Shown: positions 43,239-52,443 of the stretch, piece by piece
How positions within the stretch are numbered: position 1 is the stretch's first letter
Layout: each line of letters begins with the position of its first letter
NCBI GenBank assembly: GCA_965243615.1
Contig: CBDEVO010000003.1
Span: forward strand, 1,488,001-1,552,000
Source of the DNA: JAJEEA01 sp965243615
GTDB lineage: Bacteria; Acidobacteriota; Vicinamibacteria; Vicinamibacterales; UBA8438
Direction: 5' to 3'
DNA length: 64,000 bases
Notes under the pieces: generated by a model
What the model was told of the DNA's origin: nothing
Seen by the model: only the letters and a program-made list of their open reading frames with translations
Databases searched by the model: none
Position numbers and translations under genes: made by a program

Positions 43239-43895
43239 ATGGCACTGAACCGCGAGCAGATGGCGGCGCGCGCCGCCCGCGAGATCAGGGACGGCTACTA
43301 CGTCAACCTCGGCATCGGGATGCCGACGCTGTGCGCGAACTACATCCCGGCCGGCGTCGACGCGACGCTGCAGAGCGAGAACGGCCTGCTCGGCATCGGG
43401 CCGTACCCGACCGACGACGAGATCGACCCCGACCTGATCAACGCCGGCAAGGAGACGGTGACCGCGGTGCCCGGGGCCAGCTACTTCAGCAGCGCCCAGA
43501 GCTTCGCGATGATCCGGGGCGGGCACATCGACCTCGCGATCCTCGGGGCCATGCAGGTCTCCCGGACCGGCGACCTCGCCAACTGGATGATTCCCGGCGC
43601 CATGGTCAAGGGTCCGGGAGGCGCGATGGACCTCGTGAGCGGCGCGAAGCAGGTCCTCATCGTCATGGACCACGTGTCGAAGCGGGGCGACCTGAAGATC
43701 CTGGACGAGTGCAGCCTGCCCCTGACCGGCAAGGGGGTGGTCAACCGGCTCGTCACGTCGCTGGCGGTCATCGAGGTGACCCCGGACGGGCTGCGCCTGA
43801 TCGAGCGGGCCCCCGGCGTGTCCGTCGACGAGATCCGCGCCGCCACCGAGCCCGAGCTGCTGGTCGACGGCGACGTTCCGGAAGTGTCGGTGTAG
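43239..43895 (+). CDS. scoB: 3-oxoacid CoA-transferase subunit B
   Basis: A 218-residue beta subunit of the type I CoA-transferase. The active-site Glu is in LQSENGLLGIGPYP, the standard family motif. Other markers are YVNLGIGMPTLCANYIP, GGHIDLAILGAMQVSRTGDLANWMIPG and the closing GKGVVNRLVTSLAVIEV. A GGGAGAG ribosome binding site precedes the ATG at 43239. The partner A subunit lies at 30063-30767 with pqq and other genes between. A secreted TPR protein follows after 20 bases. Confidence 0.93.
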   Translation: MALNREQMAARAAREIRDGYYVNLGIGMPTLCANYIPAGVDATLQSENGLLGIGPYPTDDEIDPDLINAGKETVTAVPGASYFSSAQSFAMIRGGHIDLAILGAMQVSRTGDLANWMIPGAMVKGPGGAMDLVSGAKQVLIVMDHVSKRGDLKILDECSLPLTGKGVVNRLVTSLAVIEVTPDGLRLIERAPGVSVDEIRAATEPELLVDGDVPEVSV

Positions 43896-43915
43896 TGGGA
43901 GGAGGCAGGAAGAAC

Positions 43916-45532
43916 ATGAAGAATTCGACTTGGCGCGGCATCCGCGTCATGGCTGCGGTGCTGATGGCGGCGGTGCTGGCGGCGGCTCCGATGACCGCCC
44001 AGGAGGGGCCGGAGCTGCCCGAGCAGTACCGGGAGCCCATTCCCTACCAGCCCGCCGTGCTCGGACCGTACTCCTTCCCGATCTCGTCGGACAACGCCGA
44101 GGCCCAGCAGTTCTTCGACCAGGGCATGCAACTGATGTACGCCTTCGCCAAGGTCGACGCCGTGCGGTCGTTCCGCCAGTCGTGGGCGAAGGACCCGGAT
44201 TGCGCCATCTGCTTCTGGGGCGAGGCCTGGGCCTGGGGCTCCTATCTCAACGGCCCGATGCGGCCGCCGGAGGCCCCCCACGCCTACGCCGCCCTCCAGA
44301 AGGCGCTGGCCCTCGCCGCCGAGGGGCACGGCACCGCCCGCGAGCGCGACTACATCGACGCGCTGTCGGTGCGCTACGTCGAGAACTTCGACGTGGCGAA
44401 GCGGCGCGAGCAGGACGAGGCCTACCGGGACGCGATGAAGGTGCTTTCCGAGCGCTATCCCGACGACCTCGACGCCGCCGCCCTCTACGGCGACGCGCTG
44501 TTCCTCCTCGAGCCGCGCCGGGGCACGCGCGACCTGGACGACCCCAACGTCCAGCGGCTGCACGGCGTGCTCGAGGGCGTGCTCGCGCGGGACATCGAGC
44601 ACCCCGGCGCGTGCCACCTCTACATCCACGCCACCGAGTCGACCGTCGAGCCGGGGAAGGCGGAAGCGTGCGCCGAGCACCTCGGCACCGCCATCCCCGG
44701 CGCGAGCCACATCAACCACATGCCGTCGCACACCTGGAACGAGGTCGGGCGGTGGGCGGACGGCGTGCGGGCCAACCTCCGGGCCTGGCACTCGGACCTG
44801 AAGGCGGCTGACGGCGGCGGCGAGGGGGTGGCCATCTACCCCACCCACAACCTGCACATGCTGCTCTTCGCGGCGTCGATGGACGGCCAGGGCGCGGTCG
44901 CCATCCAGGCCGGCAAGGACTACCAGCGGCTGACCGGCGACAGCGTGCACCACGTGCTGACGCTGTTGCGCTTCGGACGCTTCGAGGAGGTGCTGGCGGT
45001 GACCGACCGGCCCGAGAACGAGGTCTCCGCGGGGCTGTACGACTTCGCCCAGGGCTACGCCCACCTGCGCACGGGCGCCGCCGACTTCGCCGACGTCTTC
45101 TTGAAGCGGGTGCAGAACCTCGCCGAGACCTCGGAGGCGCAGATGCGGTTCCATCCGGCCGAGAGGCTGCTCGGCGTCGTGGCCGGCATCCTCGAGGGCG
45201 AGCTGCTGCGCGAGCGGGGCGACACCGACGGAGCGGTCGCCGCCTTCGAGCGCGCGGTCGAGCTGGACGACGCGCTGGTCTACGACGAGCCCGAGCCCCT
45301 GCCGTTCGCGGCCCGGCACTGGCTCGGCGCGCTCCTGATCGAGCTGGAGCGCTACGCGGACGCCGAGCAGGTGTACCGCGACGAGATCGCCGACCATCCC
45401 CACAACGGCTGGTCGCTGTTCGGCCTGAAGACGGCTATCGAGGCCCAGGACCGCACCGACGCGGAGGTCGACGCCGACCTGGAGGCGAGCTGGGCGCGGT
45501 CGGACACCTGGATCAAGGCGTCGCGGTTCTGA
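43916..45532 (+). CDS. Secreted tetratricopeptide-repeat protein
   Basis: A 538-residue exported protein. The signal peptide is VMAAVLMAAVLAAAPMTAQ. It is rich in helical TPR-like repeats, clearest at NAEAQQFFDQGMQLMYAFAKVDAVRSFRQ, ERDYIDALSVRYVEN and AARHWLGALLIELERYADAEQVY. Conserved-looking segments include DCAICFWGEAWAWGSYLNGP, CHLYIHATESTVEP and HINHMPSHTWNEVGRW. The Cys pair CAIC and several His/Trp residues hint at a metal or heme site, but no CXXCH is present. GGAGGAGG precedes the ATG. Similar proteins are widespread in Acidobacteriota with no assigned role. Confidence 0.75.
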   Translation: MKNSTWRGIRVMAAVLMAAVLAAAPMTAQEGPELPEQYREPIPYQPAVLGPYSFPISSDNAEAQQFFDQGMQLMYAFAKVDAVRSFRQSWAKDPDCAICFWGEAWAWGSYLNGPMRPPEAPHAYAALQKALALAAEGHGTARERDYIDALSVRYVENFDVAKRREQDEAYRDAMKVLSERYPDDLDAAALYGDALFLLEPRRGTRDLDDPNVQRLHGVLEGVLARDIEHPGACHLYIHATESTVEPGKAEACAEHLGTAIPGASHINHMPSHTWNEVGRWADGVRANLRAWHSDLKAADGGGEGVAIYPTHNLHMLLFAASMDGQGAVAIQAGKDYQRLTGDSVHHVLTLLRFGRFEEVLAVTDRPENEVSAGLYDFAQGYAHLRTGAADFADVFLKRVQNLAETSEAQMRFHPAERLLGVVAGILEGELLRERGDTDGAVAAFERAVELDDALVYDEPEPLPFAARHWLGALLIELERYADAEQVYRDEIADHPHNGWSLFGLKTAIEAQDRTDAEVDADLEASWARSDTWIKASRF

Positions 45533-45595
45533 GCCGGACTGTTCGGCGGGACGGCATGCTTCTCCGGCGCGTCCAAGGTGACAAGGAGACTTCGA

Positions 45596-46456
45596 ATGAT
45601 GCGAGCCGTCTTCGTCGTTCTCGTCGCCGTTGCCGGACTCCAGATCGGTTGCCTGCTGACGGCGGTGGGCACGATGGTCCGCGGCGAGAGGCCCGCTCCG
45701 GTTTCCGCCGCCCACCTGCCGCCGAGCGGGGCCACGGCGGAGGGCGACCTCGCGGCGTCGCCGCGGCGCGGCGAGTTCGTCGACGTCCCGGTTCCGGGGA
45801 GCGACGTGCCCGTCCGCACCTGGGTGGTGCAACCCGAGCGGTCGCCCGCGCCGGTCGTGGTCGTCGTTCACGATCTCTACCGGGTGGGGAACTGGGTGCG
45901 GAGCATCGCCGACGCCCTCGCGGCCGAGGCGTTCCTCGCGGTCGCCCCGGACCTCCCGTCGGGTCTGACCCCCGAGGGGAGCATTCTCGGCGGCGAGGAC
46001 GGCCTCTTCACCGCCGTCTCGATGATCGGGCCGGGGACCCGCACGCGCCGGCTCGACGCCGTCCGGTCCTGGGCCCTCGACCTGCCGGCCGCCGGCAGGA
46101 GCCTCGGGCTCGTCGGTTTCAGTTGGGGCGGGTCGGCCGGCTTCGCCTACGCGGTCGAGCAGCCCGCGCTGGATGCCCTGGTCGTCTTCTACGGCGACGC
46201 GCCCCGGCTGGAATCAGACTACGAACGAATCGAAGCCCCAGTTCTCGGCCTGTACGGCGGCGAGCTCGAGACGGCCGACACGCTGCCTCGGGCGAGGGAG
46301 GCAATGGCCGCCGCCGGCAAGTCCTTCGAGGGCGTCGTCTACGACGGGGCCACCGTCTTCCTGAAGGCCCAGGAAGGCCTGGACGCCAATCGGCGCGCGA
46401 CGGAGGACGCGTGGCCGCGCACCCTGGCGTTCCTCCGCGAGCACCTGGCCGACTAG
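45596..46456 (+). CDS. Dienelactone-hydrolase-like protein, catalytic His replaced
   Basis: A 286-residue alpha/beta hydrolase with an N-terminal hydrophobic segment (AVFVVLVAVAGLQIGCLLTAV) that should anchor or export it. Family features are APVVVVVHDLYRVGNW and the nucleophile elbow GLVGFSWGGSAGFAYA, with Ser in place of the Cys of true dienelactone hydrolases. Where the family normally has a His (G-A-x-H-x-F), this reads YDGATVFLKA, so the catalytic His appears to be Thr. It may be inactive or use another His. AAGGAG lies seven bases before the ATG at 45596. The ISNCY element begins 135 bases downstream. Confidence 0.8.
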   Translation: MMRAVFVVLVAVAGLQIGCLLTAVGTMVRGERPAPVSAAHLPPSGATAEGDLAASPRRGEFVDVPVPGSDVPVRTWVVQPERSPAPVVVVVHDLYRVGNWVRSIADALAAEAFLAVAPDLPSGLTPEGSILGGEDGLFTAVSMIGPGTRTRRLDAVRSWALDLPAAGRSLGLVGFSWGGSAGFAYAVEQPALDALVVFYGDAPRLESDYERIEAPVLGLYGGELETADTLPRAREAMAAAGKSFEGVVYDGATVFLKAQEGLDANRRATEDAWPRTLAFLREHLAD

Positions 46457-47104
46457 CTCAGGAAGTCGTCCAAGATCCCAGACACAAGTCACTCATTCCA
46501 TGTGACCGATGGCAAGGGCCCGCGAGCGTGGTGGGGACAGATGCTCGCCGACGGCCCCCGCCGGCGGCCCCGGCCGGCGCATCCACAACACTAGCTAGTG
46601 TCCGCCAGAAAACCGTAACCGCTTCATTTTACGGGACTTGTGCGTGATTCAGGTGGCGAAGATTGCCGAGAAGTCGTATTCTTGCCGGTGATCTTGCCGG
46701 TGATCTCGCGCTGCCGGCCGCCTTCGAGTGAGATCTTCGCGACATCGACCGCCATGAGAGAAGTTCACAGACGACAGTTCCGGCTCGGCGAGGTGGCCAT
46801 TGAACAGATCTGGCTCGACCCCAAGTCGCGGGACGACATCCCGGCGGTGTTGAAGGGGCTTCAGCACATCTGGTCGGACGAGGCGCTTCGGGCGCGGCTG
46901 TTCGCGCTGCTGGAGGAGCATGTTCAGCCGGAGGTGGACCATGCGGTCGGGCGTCCGGGGATGGCCTTGTGGCCGGTCCTGGTGTTGGGGGTCCTCAAGC
47001 AGGGTCTGGGCTGCGACTTCGACCGTCTTCACGACCTCGCGAACAATCACGGGAAGGTGCGGGCGTTCCTGGGACACGGCGACTTCGGCGACGAGACGCA
47101 TTAC

Positions 47105-48710
47105 GAATCTCCTCAAATGAGTGTGGGTAGGGGTGGGGCCAATTCGATGCCGCCACAGCACAGGAACAGCATCGCGGTGAGCGCGCCGGCCGAGTGAAAG
47201 CCGTACGCGCGTCGTGCAATCACCCGCAGCTTGTTGTTGATACCCTCCACCGGTCCGTTCGTCATTCGGGTGTCCAGATACGCCAGGATGCCCGCCGCGT
47301 GTTTCCGAATCGTGCGGCCCAGCTTCACGAACGGCGCCAAGCGGGACCGCGCAGCCCACGACAACCACTCCTCCAGCAGCGCCGGTGCTTCCTCGGGCGT
47401 CGCCTGCTCCAGGATCGTCGCCAGGTACTCCTTCAGCTCGTAGGCCCGGTCCAGCGCGCGGTTCTCACGACGCAATGTCTCCAGACGCCCAGCCTCTTCA
47501 GGTTTCAGTCGCGATGGGTGCTTCAGCAGCGTATAGCGCGTGCCCTTCAGCGCCTTCGCTTCCTCCGGGGTCAGACGCCGCTGCTCAGAACGACGCACCT
47601 CGTCAACCGCATCCGACGCAAGCCGCTCCACGTGAAAACGGTCGAACACCACCCGCGCGTCGGGAACCCACGTCGCCAACGCCTTCTGCCAGCTCGACGC
47701 CAGGTCCGCCGTCACCAACTCGATCCGGGCGCACCCACCAGGTCCCAACTGCTCGAAGAAAGCACCCAATGTCTCCGCGCTGCGCCCCTTCCCGGCCCAA
47801 ACCACCCGACGCGCGTCATGGTCGACCACGACCGTCAGATAGCGGTGACGCTTCCGGTAGCTGAACTCGTCGATCCCGATCCGGCGCAGCTTGCCGAACC
47901 GAGCCCCGTCCAGCCGCCGCGCCACAACCCGCGCCACGATGCTGCCCACCGTCCCCCACGATATCCCCAGCAGGCGGCTCACCGATGTCCGGTCCGTCAC
48001 CTGCGCCAGATACGCCGCCAATTCCTCGAACCCCGACGTGAACAGGCTCACCCCGCTCGCCCAAGGCACCCGCTCCACCTTCACCCCGCCGCAACGCCGG
48101 CACGACACCCGCCACGGCGCATACCGCAGCCACGCCGCCGCACGGCCCCACGACAGATGCCGCCAGTCCCGGACCGGCTGCCGGTCGTACCGCGGCGCAC
48201 GCTCCCCGCAGGTACCGCAACGCGAGCGCCGCCACGACGGCTCCACCGACACCACCAACGGACAATCGGCGGCCATCTCCACCTGCTTGACGTACATCTG
48301 CGTGACACCGAGCAGCCGTCGTAGTAACGTGGTCGGACGCATGGGGCTCTCCTCCTCGCGGGTCGTGGTGGTGCACGCCCATGAGACCAGGAAGCCCCTT
48401 GCGTTTCAACCGTTTCCGCGCCAACCGAGACCGCGCCCCCGGCGCTGAACACCCGGCTTCGGCCGGCCGCCTCGTGTCCACCGTCCGCCGCCAGCGCCGA
48501 GGTGAACGTTCCCATTGGCGACGATCAGCCCCCGCCCTGTTCCCAATCGCCAGCCGCCGGACCTCCCGCGTTGTCGTCGACGGCCGGGACGCCCGGTCCA
48601 GACCCCGACCCAAGAACGCCCTGCCGGCCAATCCCCGGGCCGCCCGCGCGCCACGACCCTGCGGACCCGCTGATCGCCCCACCCCTACCCACACTCGTTT
48701 GAGGAGAGCC
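47105..48710 (-). mobile_element. ISL3-family insertion sequence, intact
   Basis: A 1606-bp element nested in the ISNCY transposase gene. The terminal inverted repeats (47105-47139 and 48676-48710) match at all but a few positions, and the flanking 8-bp direct repeat CGCATTAC (47097-47104 and 48711-48718) is perfect. Eight bases is the ISL3 target-site length. One transposase gene on the minus strand fills most of it. The remaining 368 bases (48343-48710) upstream of the transposase hold no gene I can support. Confidence 0.9.
47113..48342 (-). CDS. ISL3-family transposase
   Basis: A 409-residue DDE transposase. The N-terminal zinc-ribbon has CGTCGERAPRYDRQ and CRRCGG. A helix-turn-helix follows (SVSRLLGISWGTVGSIV). 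The catalytic residues are Asp in IGIDEFSYRKRHRY, Asp in ELVTADLASSWQKA with ARVVFDRFHVERLA, and Glu in TNGPVEGINNKLRVIARRAYGF. All are intact, so the element should be mobile. Its stop codon lies inside the terminal inverted repeat. Confidence 0.93.
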   Translation of the reverse strand: MRPTTLLRRLLGVTQMYVKQVEMAADCPLVVSVEPSWRRSRCGTCGERAPRYDRQPVRDWRHLSWGRAAAWLRYAPWRVSCRRCGGVKVERVPWASGVSLFTSGFEELAAYLAQVTDRTSVSRLLGISWGTVGSIVARVVARRLDGARFGKLRRIGIDEFSYRKRHRYLTVVVDHDARRVVWAGKGRSAETLGAFFEQLGPGGCARIELVTADLASSWQKALATWVPDARVVFDRFHVERLASDAVDEVRRSEQRRLTPEEAKALKGTRYTLLKHPSRLKPEEAGRLETLRRENRALDRAYELKEYLATILEQATPEEAPALLEEWLSWAARSRLAPFVKLGRTIRKHAAGILAYLDTRMTNGPVEGINNKLRVIARRAYGFHSAGALTAMLFLCCGGIELAPPLPTLI

Positions 48711-50118
48711 CGCATTACGAGTGTCAGACGATCCGGGACAACGTGTCGTTGCTGACGCCGGAGCTGTTGTCGGCGGTGGGGCAACTGGTGGTGGAGAGCG
48801 GCCACAAGGTCGCAAAAAAAAAGCCTGGCGAGCCATTGCGCGGTCGGTGTGACTCGTTCGTGGTGGAGACGGACGTGCACTACCCGACGGACGTGAATCT
48901 GTTGTGGGACGCGATGCGGTGTCTGATTCGGGAGACGGGTCGGGCGGCGGTGAAGCATGCGGTCGGCGGTTGGCGCCAGTGGCGTCATCTGTCGAGGGAG
49001 GTCCGGAAGCTGTTCAACGGGGTGCGTTCCACGCGTCGGGCGAAGCGGCGTCCGGAGCGGGTTGAGGCGTATGTGGAGCGCTGCCGTGGACTGGTCGAGC
49101 GGGCGGTCGCGACCGTCGACACGCTTGGGGACGAGGGCATCGCGGCAAGCACCTGCCAATCCATCCGGGGCTTCATCGCGCATGCCCGGCGGCAGCTCGA
49201 CCAAGTCGAGCGCCGTCTGTTGCGGGATGAGACGATTCCTCACGGGGAGAAGGTCTTCTCGATCTTCAAGGAACACACACGCTGGATTTCGAAGGGCAAG
49301 GCGGGCACGCCGGTCGAGCTCGGGGTTCCTGTCGCTCTCATCGAGGACCAGCATCAGTTCATCCTTCATCACCAAATCCTGTGGAACGGTGAGGACGTGG
49401 ACGTGGCGGTGCCGATGGTGGAGGAAGCGCAGGCCCTGTATCCGGCGCTGCGGGCCTGCAGCTTCGACCGGGGTTTTCACAGCCCCGCGAACCGGGTGAG
49501 ACTCGACGCCTTGCTGGACGTCAACGCCCTGCCAGGCAGCGGCTATCTTTCGAAGGCGAACCGGGAGCGGGAATCGGAGGAGTCGTTCGTGTCGGCGCGC
49601 CGTGCGCATCCGGCGATTGAGTCGGCGATCAACGGATTGGAGCATCGGGGGCTTGACCGCGTCCGCAGCCATGGTGCTGACGGTTTTGCACGTGCGGTTG
49701 CGCTGTCGGTACTGGCCGCCAATCTGCATCGCATCGGGTTGCTCCTGCAGAAGCGGGAGCGCAACCGACTGCGACGCGCTGCCTGACGAACCGTTTGCGT
49801 GTCGGACTTCCGGATTGCGGGTCGAGGGCCGGCAGGTTTTCCTGTCTTCTGAACGCCCGCGGGCAGCCTTGATTGATGGCCGGATGCCCCCGCGACACCG
49901 CCCAGCGCCTCCCCAATGGTGAAACCACGTCACGAGCGCGGCGTATCGCCCGCAATTTCCACCCGGCGGAGGGGGGTTTTCTGGCCGACACTAGCTACTA
50001 GCCAATGCGACACTGAGCGTACCGCGCCCTCGCTCGACAAGCCAGTCCGACGGCAACCGCCGTTGCGCTGGACCGATTACAGCCGAGCCATGAGTGGCGA
50101 CACCAGCCGAGGCAGACA

Positions 50119-52443
50119 ATGCCCATGCACGAGTCCGCGCCGAAAGCACGGCTAATCGATACCCGATTTGCCATCGGCGACCAAGTCGGAGCCGGAAGAA
50201 TGAGCTCGGTCTACGCCGCAGTTGATCACGCGTCGGCCGATCTGCAAGTCGCGGTCAAAATACTCAATACAAGTCACCATGATCAAGTCAAGCGAGAGCT
50301 ATTCAAGCGCGAGACTGACGCACTAAGGCGGCTCCGCCACGAGAACATTGTGAACCTGAGGCACTGCGGTTGGTCAGACTCCGAAGATGCCTTCTATTTG
50401 GTCCTTGACTACCTGCCCCACTCACTCGCAGCCTATCTGAGGGACGAGGTTAGTAAGCCTCCTCTTGCGAACCTTCAACCGTACGGCGTCATGCGTGACC
50501 TAGCAGCTGCGCTTGCCCACGCGCACGCAGAAGGGATAGTCCACCGCGACATCAAACCTTCCAATATATTGTTTGATGCGCATGGTCGCCCGATGTTGAC
50601 GGACTTCGGAATCAGCAAACTACTCACACGCCTCACTGTCGGCGAAACACTAGCCCAGTATTGGAGTAGTGGCTACGCATCGCCCGAGCAGCGTGCGGCG
50701 CAGTCCGTGTCCCCGAGTTCGGATATCTATTCTCTGGGTGCCGTGTTCTACTACTTGTTGAGCAAGTCAGAGCCACCGCCGGATGGGCCTACTCCATCAA
50801 TGGTGGACGACGACGTCCGTCACCCGATGCCAATACGGAACGTCTTGAAAAAGATGTTGTCAGATACGCCTGGCTCCCGGTTCTCCACCGGTGCCGAGCT
50901 GTCAATTGCACTGGAGGTCACTCGTCGATTTGAAATACTACCGCAGTATTACCTTGTCCTCACCCGCACAGCTATCGCAGGCCTCGTATCGGCGGGCCTC
51001 GGAGCCGCAACAAACATGGATGCGGTCTGCGATCTCCCAACTGAAGACCTAGGCGGAATGGAGTTGGATGAAGTGCACGTGCGGCTCGACCGCGACGAAG
51101 ACCTCATAGTGTTGGGGAATTCTCTTCGTCTCATTTGCACTCGGAACGAGGAAGACACGGCACTCGTCGTGAAGGCTGTCGAAACCCCATACACGCCGCT
51201 TCTGGACCGGGAGCGGGATCGATCCATGCCGCACCGCGCGATGTGGACTGCCTTGGAGGCGCGGAAGAGCTCCGAGCTCAGCGGTTCTGTGTCTCGCGAG
51301 AGGGATGCGTTGAGCGATCTGTGGGCGCAACTGAAGCGGTACGAGACGGTGGAAGCCGTAGCCCACGACCGAAAACGATCTCGACGAGACTTTATCGAAC
51401 GATGGAATAGGGCGTTGCGGGACAGCCGGGAGCGACTCAATAGAGGCGCTCCCAACTTGAGGTACACAGCTTTCACGGAAGAGCACGATTTCTATAGGTT
51501 CAGCCTCAGTGAATTCCCGCCTGATAACCTGAGTTGGAATGACGACACTCGTCTCGCAGTCAGGGATGGTGCGCAAGCTCGACTATTTCCGGTTGGCAAT
51601 TTCATCGATGTTCGAGGACGGACTGTTCGGGTGGGCAAAGACGTTCGAAGAGGTGGGGATTTGGGCGACGACGAGCTCGCGCTGCCACGTAGGGGTGTAT
51701 TGACTATCAACGTGACTGAGGCTCTCACAGCCAATAGCCGGCAGCGGCAAGCGGTAAGCACGTTCCTCGGTGGTGATATGGTCAATCCCAATCTCGCGGA
51801 TGTTATTACGGATCCGGCGACCGCGACGCAAGTGACAATACCAAAGATGGAGTACTTTCAAGACTGGTTGTCGGACGACAAAAAGAAAGCTGTGGCGGCG
51901 GCAGTATCGGCTAACGAGCTGTTTCTGATTCAGGGGCCTCCAGGGACAGGCAAGACGTCTGTGATCGCCGAAATTGTCTTGCAGATTCTAAAGCGCGACC
52001 CGGATACTCGTATCTTGCTGACGTCTCAATCAAATGTTGCCGTGGACCACGCGCTGACGCAGATCGCGAAGGCAGGGCGGGACGCGTCGCCGGAGATGGT
52101 GCGATTCGGCCGCCCGGAGAAGATCGGAGAGGGCGGGCGGACATGGACGGTGAAGGCGCGCCTTCGGCGATGGCGGAGGGAGGTACTGAAGAGGTGCGAG
52201 AGGGTGCTCGAGGATGTGGGGCGAGAGGAGCGGGAGGCGCGGGCAGCGGCAAAGGGGGCGGCCAGTTCGGCACCAGAGGATACCACGCACGCTGAGACAC
52301 TGGAAGAGTGGATAGGGGAAGCGAAAGAGTTGGCGGAAACACTGCAGGAGTACGAACAGGAGAGAGCGGCGTTGCCGGAGGATAGCGCGGAGGAGGTCAA
52401 GGACGCGGTGGGTGGGGCAACCGATCGCGCGCGCTCGGCTTAG
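50119..52443 (+). CDS. Ser/Thr protein kinase fused to SF1 helicase, N-terminal part
   Basis: A 774-residue protein. Residues 15-280 are a eukaryotic-like Ser/Thr kinase: glycine loop GAGRMSSVYAAV, Lys47 in VAVKIL, catalytic HRDIKPSN (142-149), DFG at 162-164 and SPE near 188. A middle region of unknown fold (about 290-570) follows. Then comes the start of a UPF1/DNA2-like SF1 helicase with Walker A GPPGTGKT at 606-613 and motif Ia ILLTSQSNVAVDH. The frame stops at 52443 before the remaining helicase motifs, which resume in the next frame from 52412. The two were surely one protein of about 1170 residues. Base composition is visibly less GC-rich than the flanks, and AGG/AGA codons are common, which points to recent transfer. 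Confidence 0.8.
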   Translation: MPMHESAPKARLIDTRFAIGDQVGAGRMSSVYAAVDHASADLQVAVKILNTSHHDQVKRELFKRETDALRRLRHENIVNLRHCGWSDSEDAFYLVLDYLPHSLAAYLRDEVSKPPLANLQPYGVMRDLAAALAHAHAEGIVHRDIKPSNILFDAHGRPMLTDFGISKLLTRLTVGETLAQYWSSGYASPEQRAAQSVSPSSDIYSLGAVFYYLLSKSEPPPDGPTPSMVDDDVRHPMPIRNVLKKMLSDTPGSRFSTGAELSIALEVTRRFEILPQYYLVLTRTAIAGLVSAGLGAATNMDAVCDLPTEDLGGMELDEVHVRLDRDEDLIVLGNSLRLICTRNEEDTALVVKAVETPYTPLLDRERDRSMPHRAMWTALEARKSSELSGSVSRERDALSDLWAQLKRYETVEAVAHDRKRSRRDFIERWNRALRDSRERLNRGAPNLRYTAFTEEHDFYRFSLSEFPPDNLSWNDDTRLAVRDGAQARLFPVGNFIDVRGRTVRVGKDVRRGGDLGDDELALPRRGVLTINVTEALTANSRQRQAVSTFLGGDMVNPNLADVITDPATATQVTIPKMEYFQDWLSDDKKKAVAAAVSANELFLIQGPPGTGKTSVIAEIVLQILKRDPDTRILLTSQSNVAVDHALTQIAKAGRDASPEMVRFGRPEKIGEGGRTWTVKARLRRWRREVLKRCERVLEDVGREEREARAAAKGAASSAPEDTTHAETLEEWIGEAKELAETLQEYEQERAALPEDSAEEVKDAVGGATDRARSA

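Larger units (their letters stand above)
46754..49786 (+). pseudogene. ISNCY-family transposase, split by ISL3 insertion
   Basis: The two exon-like parts are 46754-47104 and 48719-49786. Joining them after removal of the ISL3 element and one 8-bp target copy gives an uninterrupted 472-residue transposase. The N-terminal part is FRLGEVAIEQIWLDPKSRDD with FALLEEHVQPEVDHA; the C-terminal part carries SFVVETDVHYPTDVNLLWDAMR (Asp), SFDRGFHSP (Asp) and the terminal ESAINGLEHRGLDR (Glu), which fits a DDE transposase. No other damage is visible, so the interruption is probably recent. Confidence 0.85.
46592..49997 (+). mobile_element. ISNCY-family insertion sequence, interrupted by ISL3
   Basis: The ends are 23-base terminal inverted repeats at 46592-46614 and 49975-49997 matching at 22 positions. 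Inside is one transposase gene broken by an ISL3-family element. About 190 bases downstream of the transposase hold no gene. Flanking bases on both sides repeat CTAG-like sequence, so the exact target duplication cannot be fixed. The element sits between the dienelactone-hydrolase-like gene and the foreign kinase-helicase operon and may mark the island's left edge. Confidence 0.8.
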
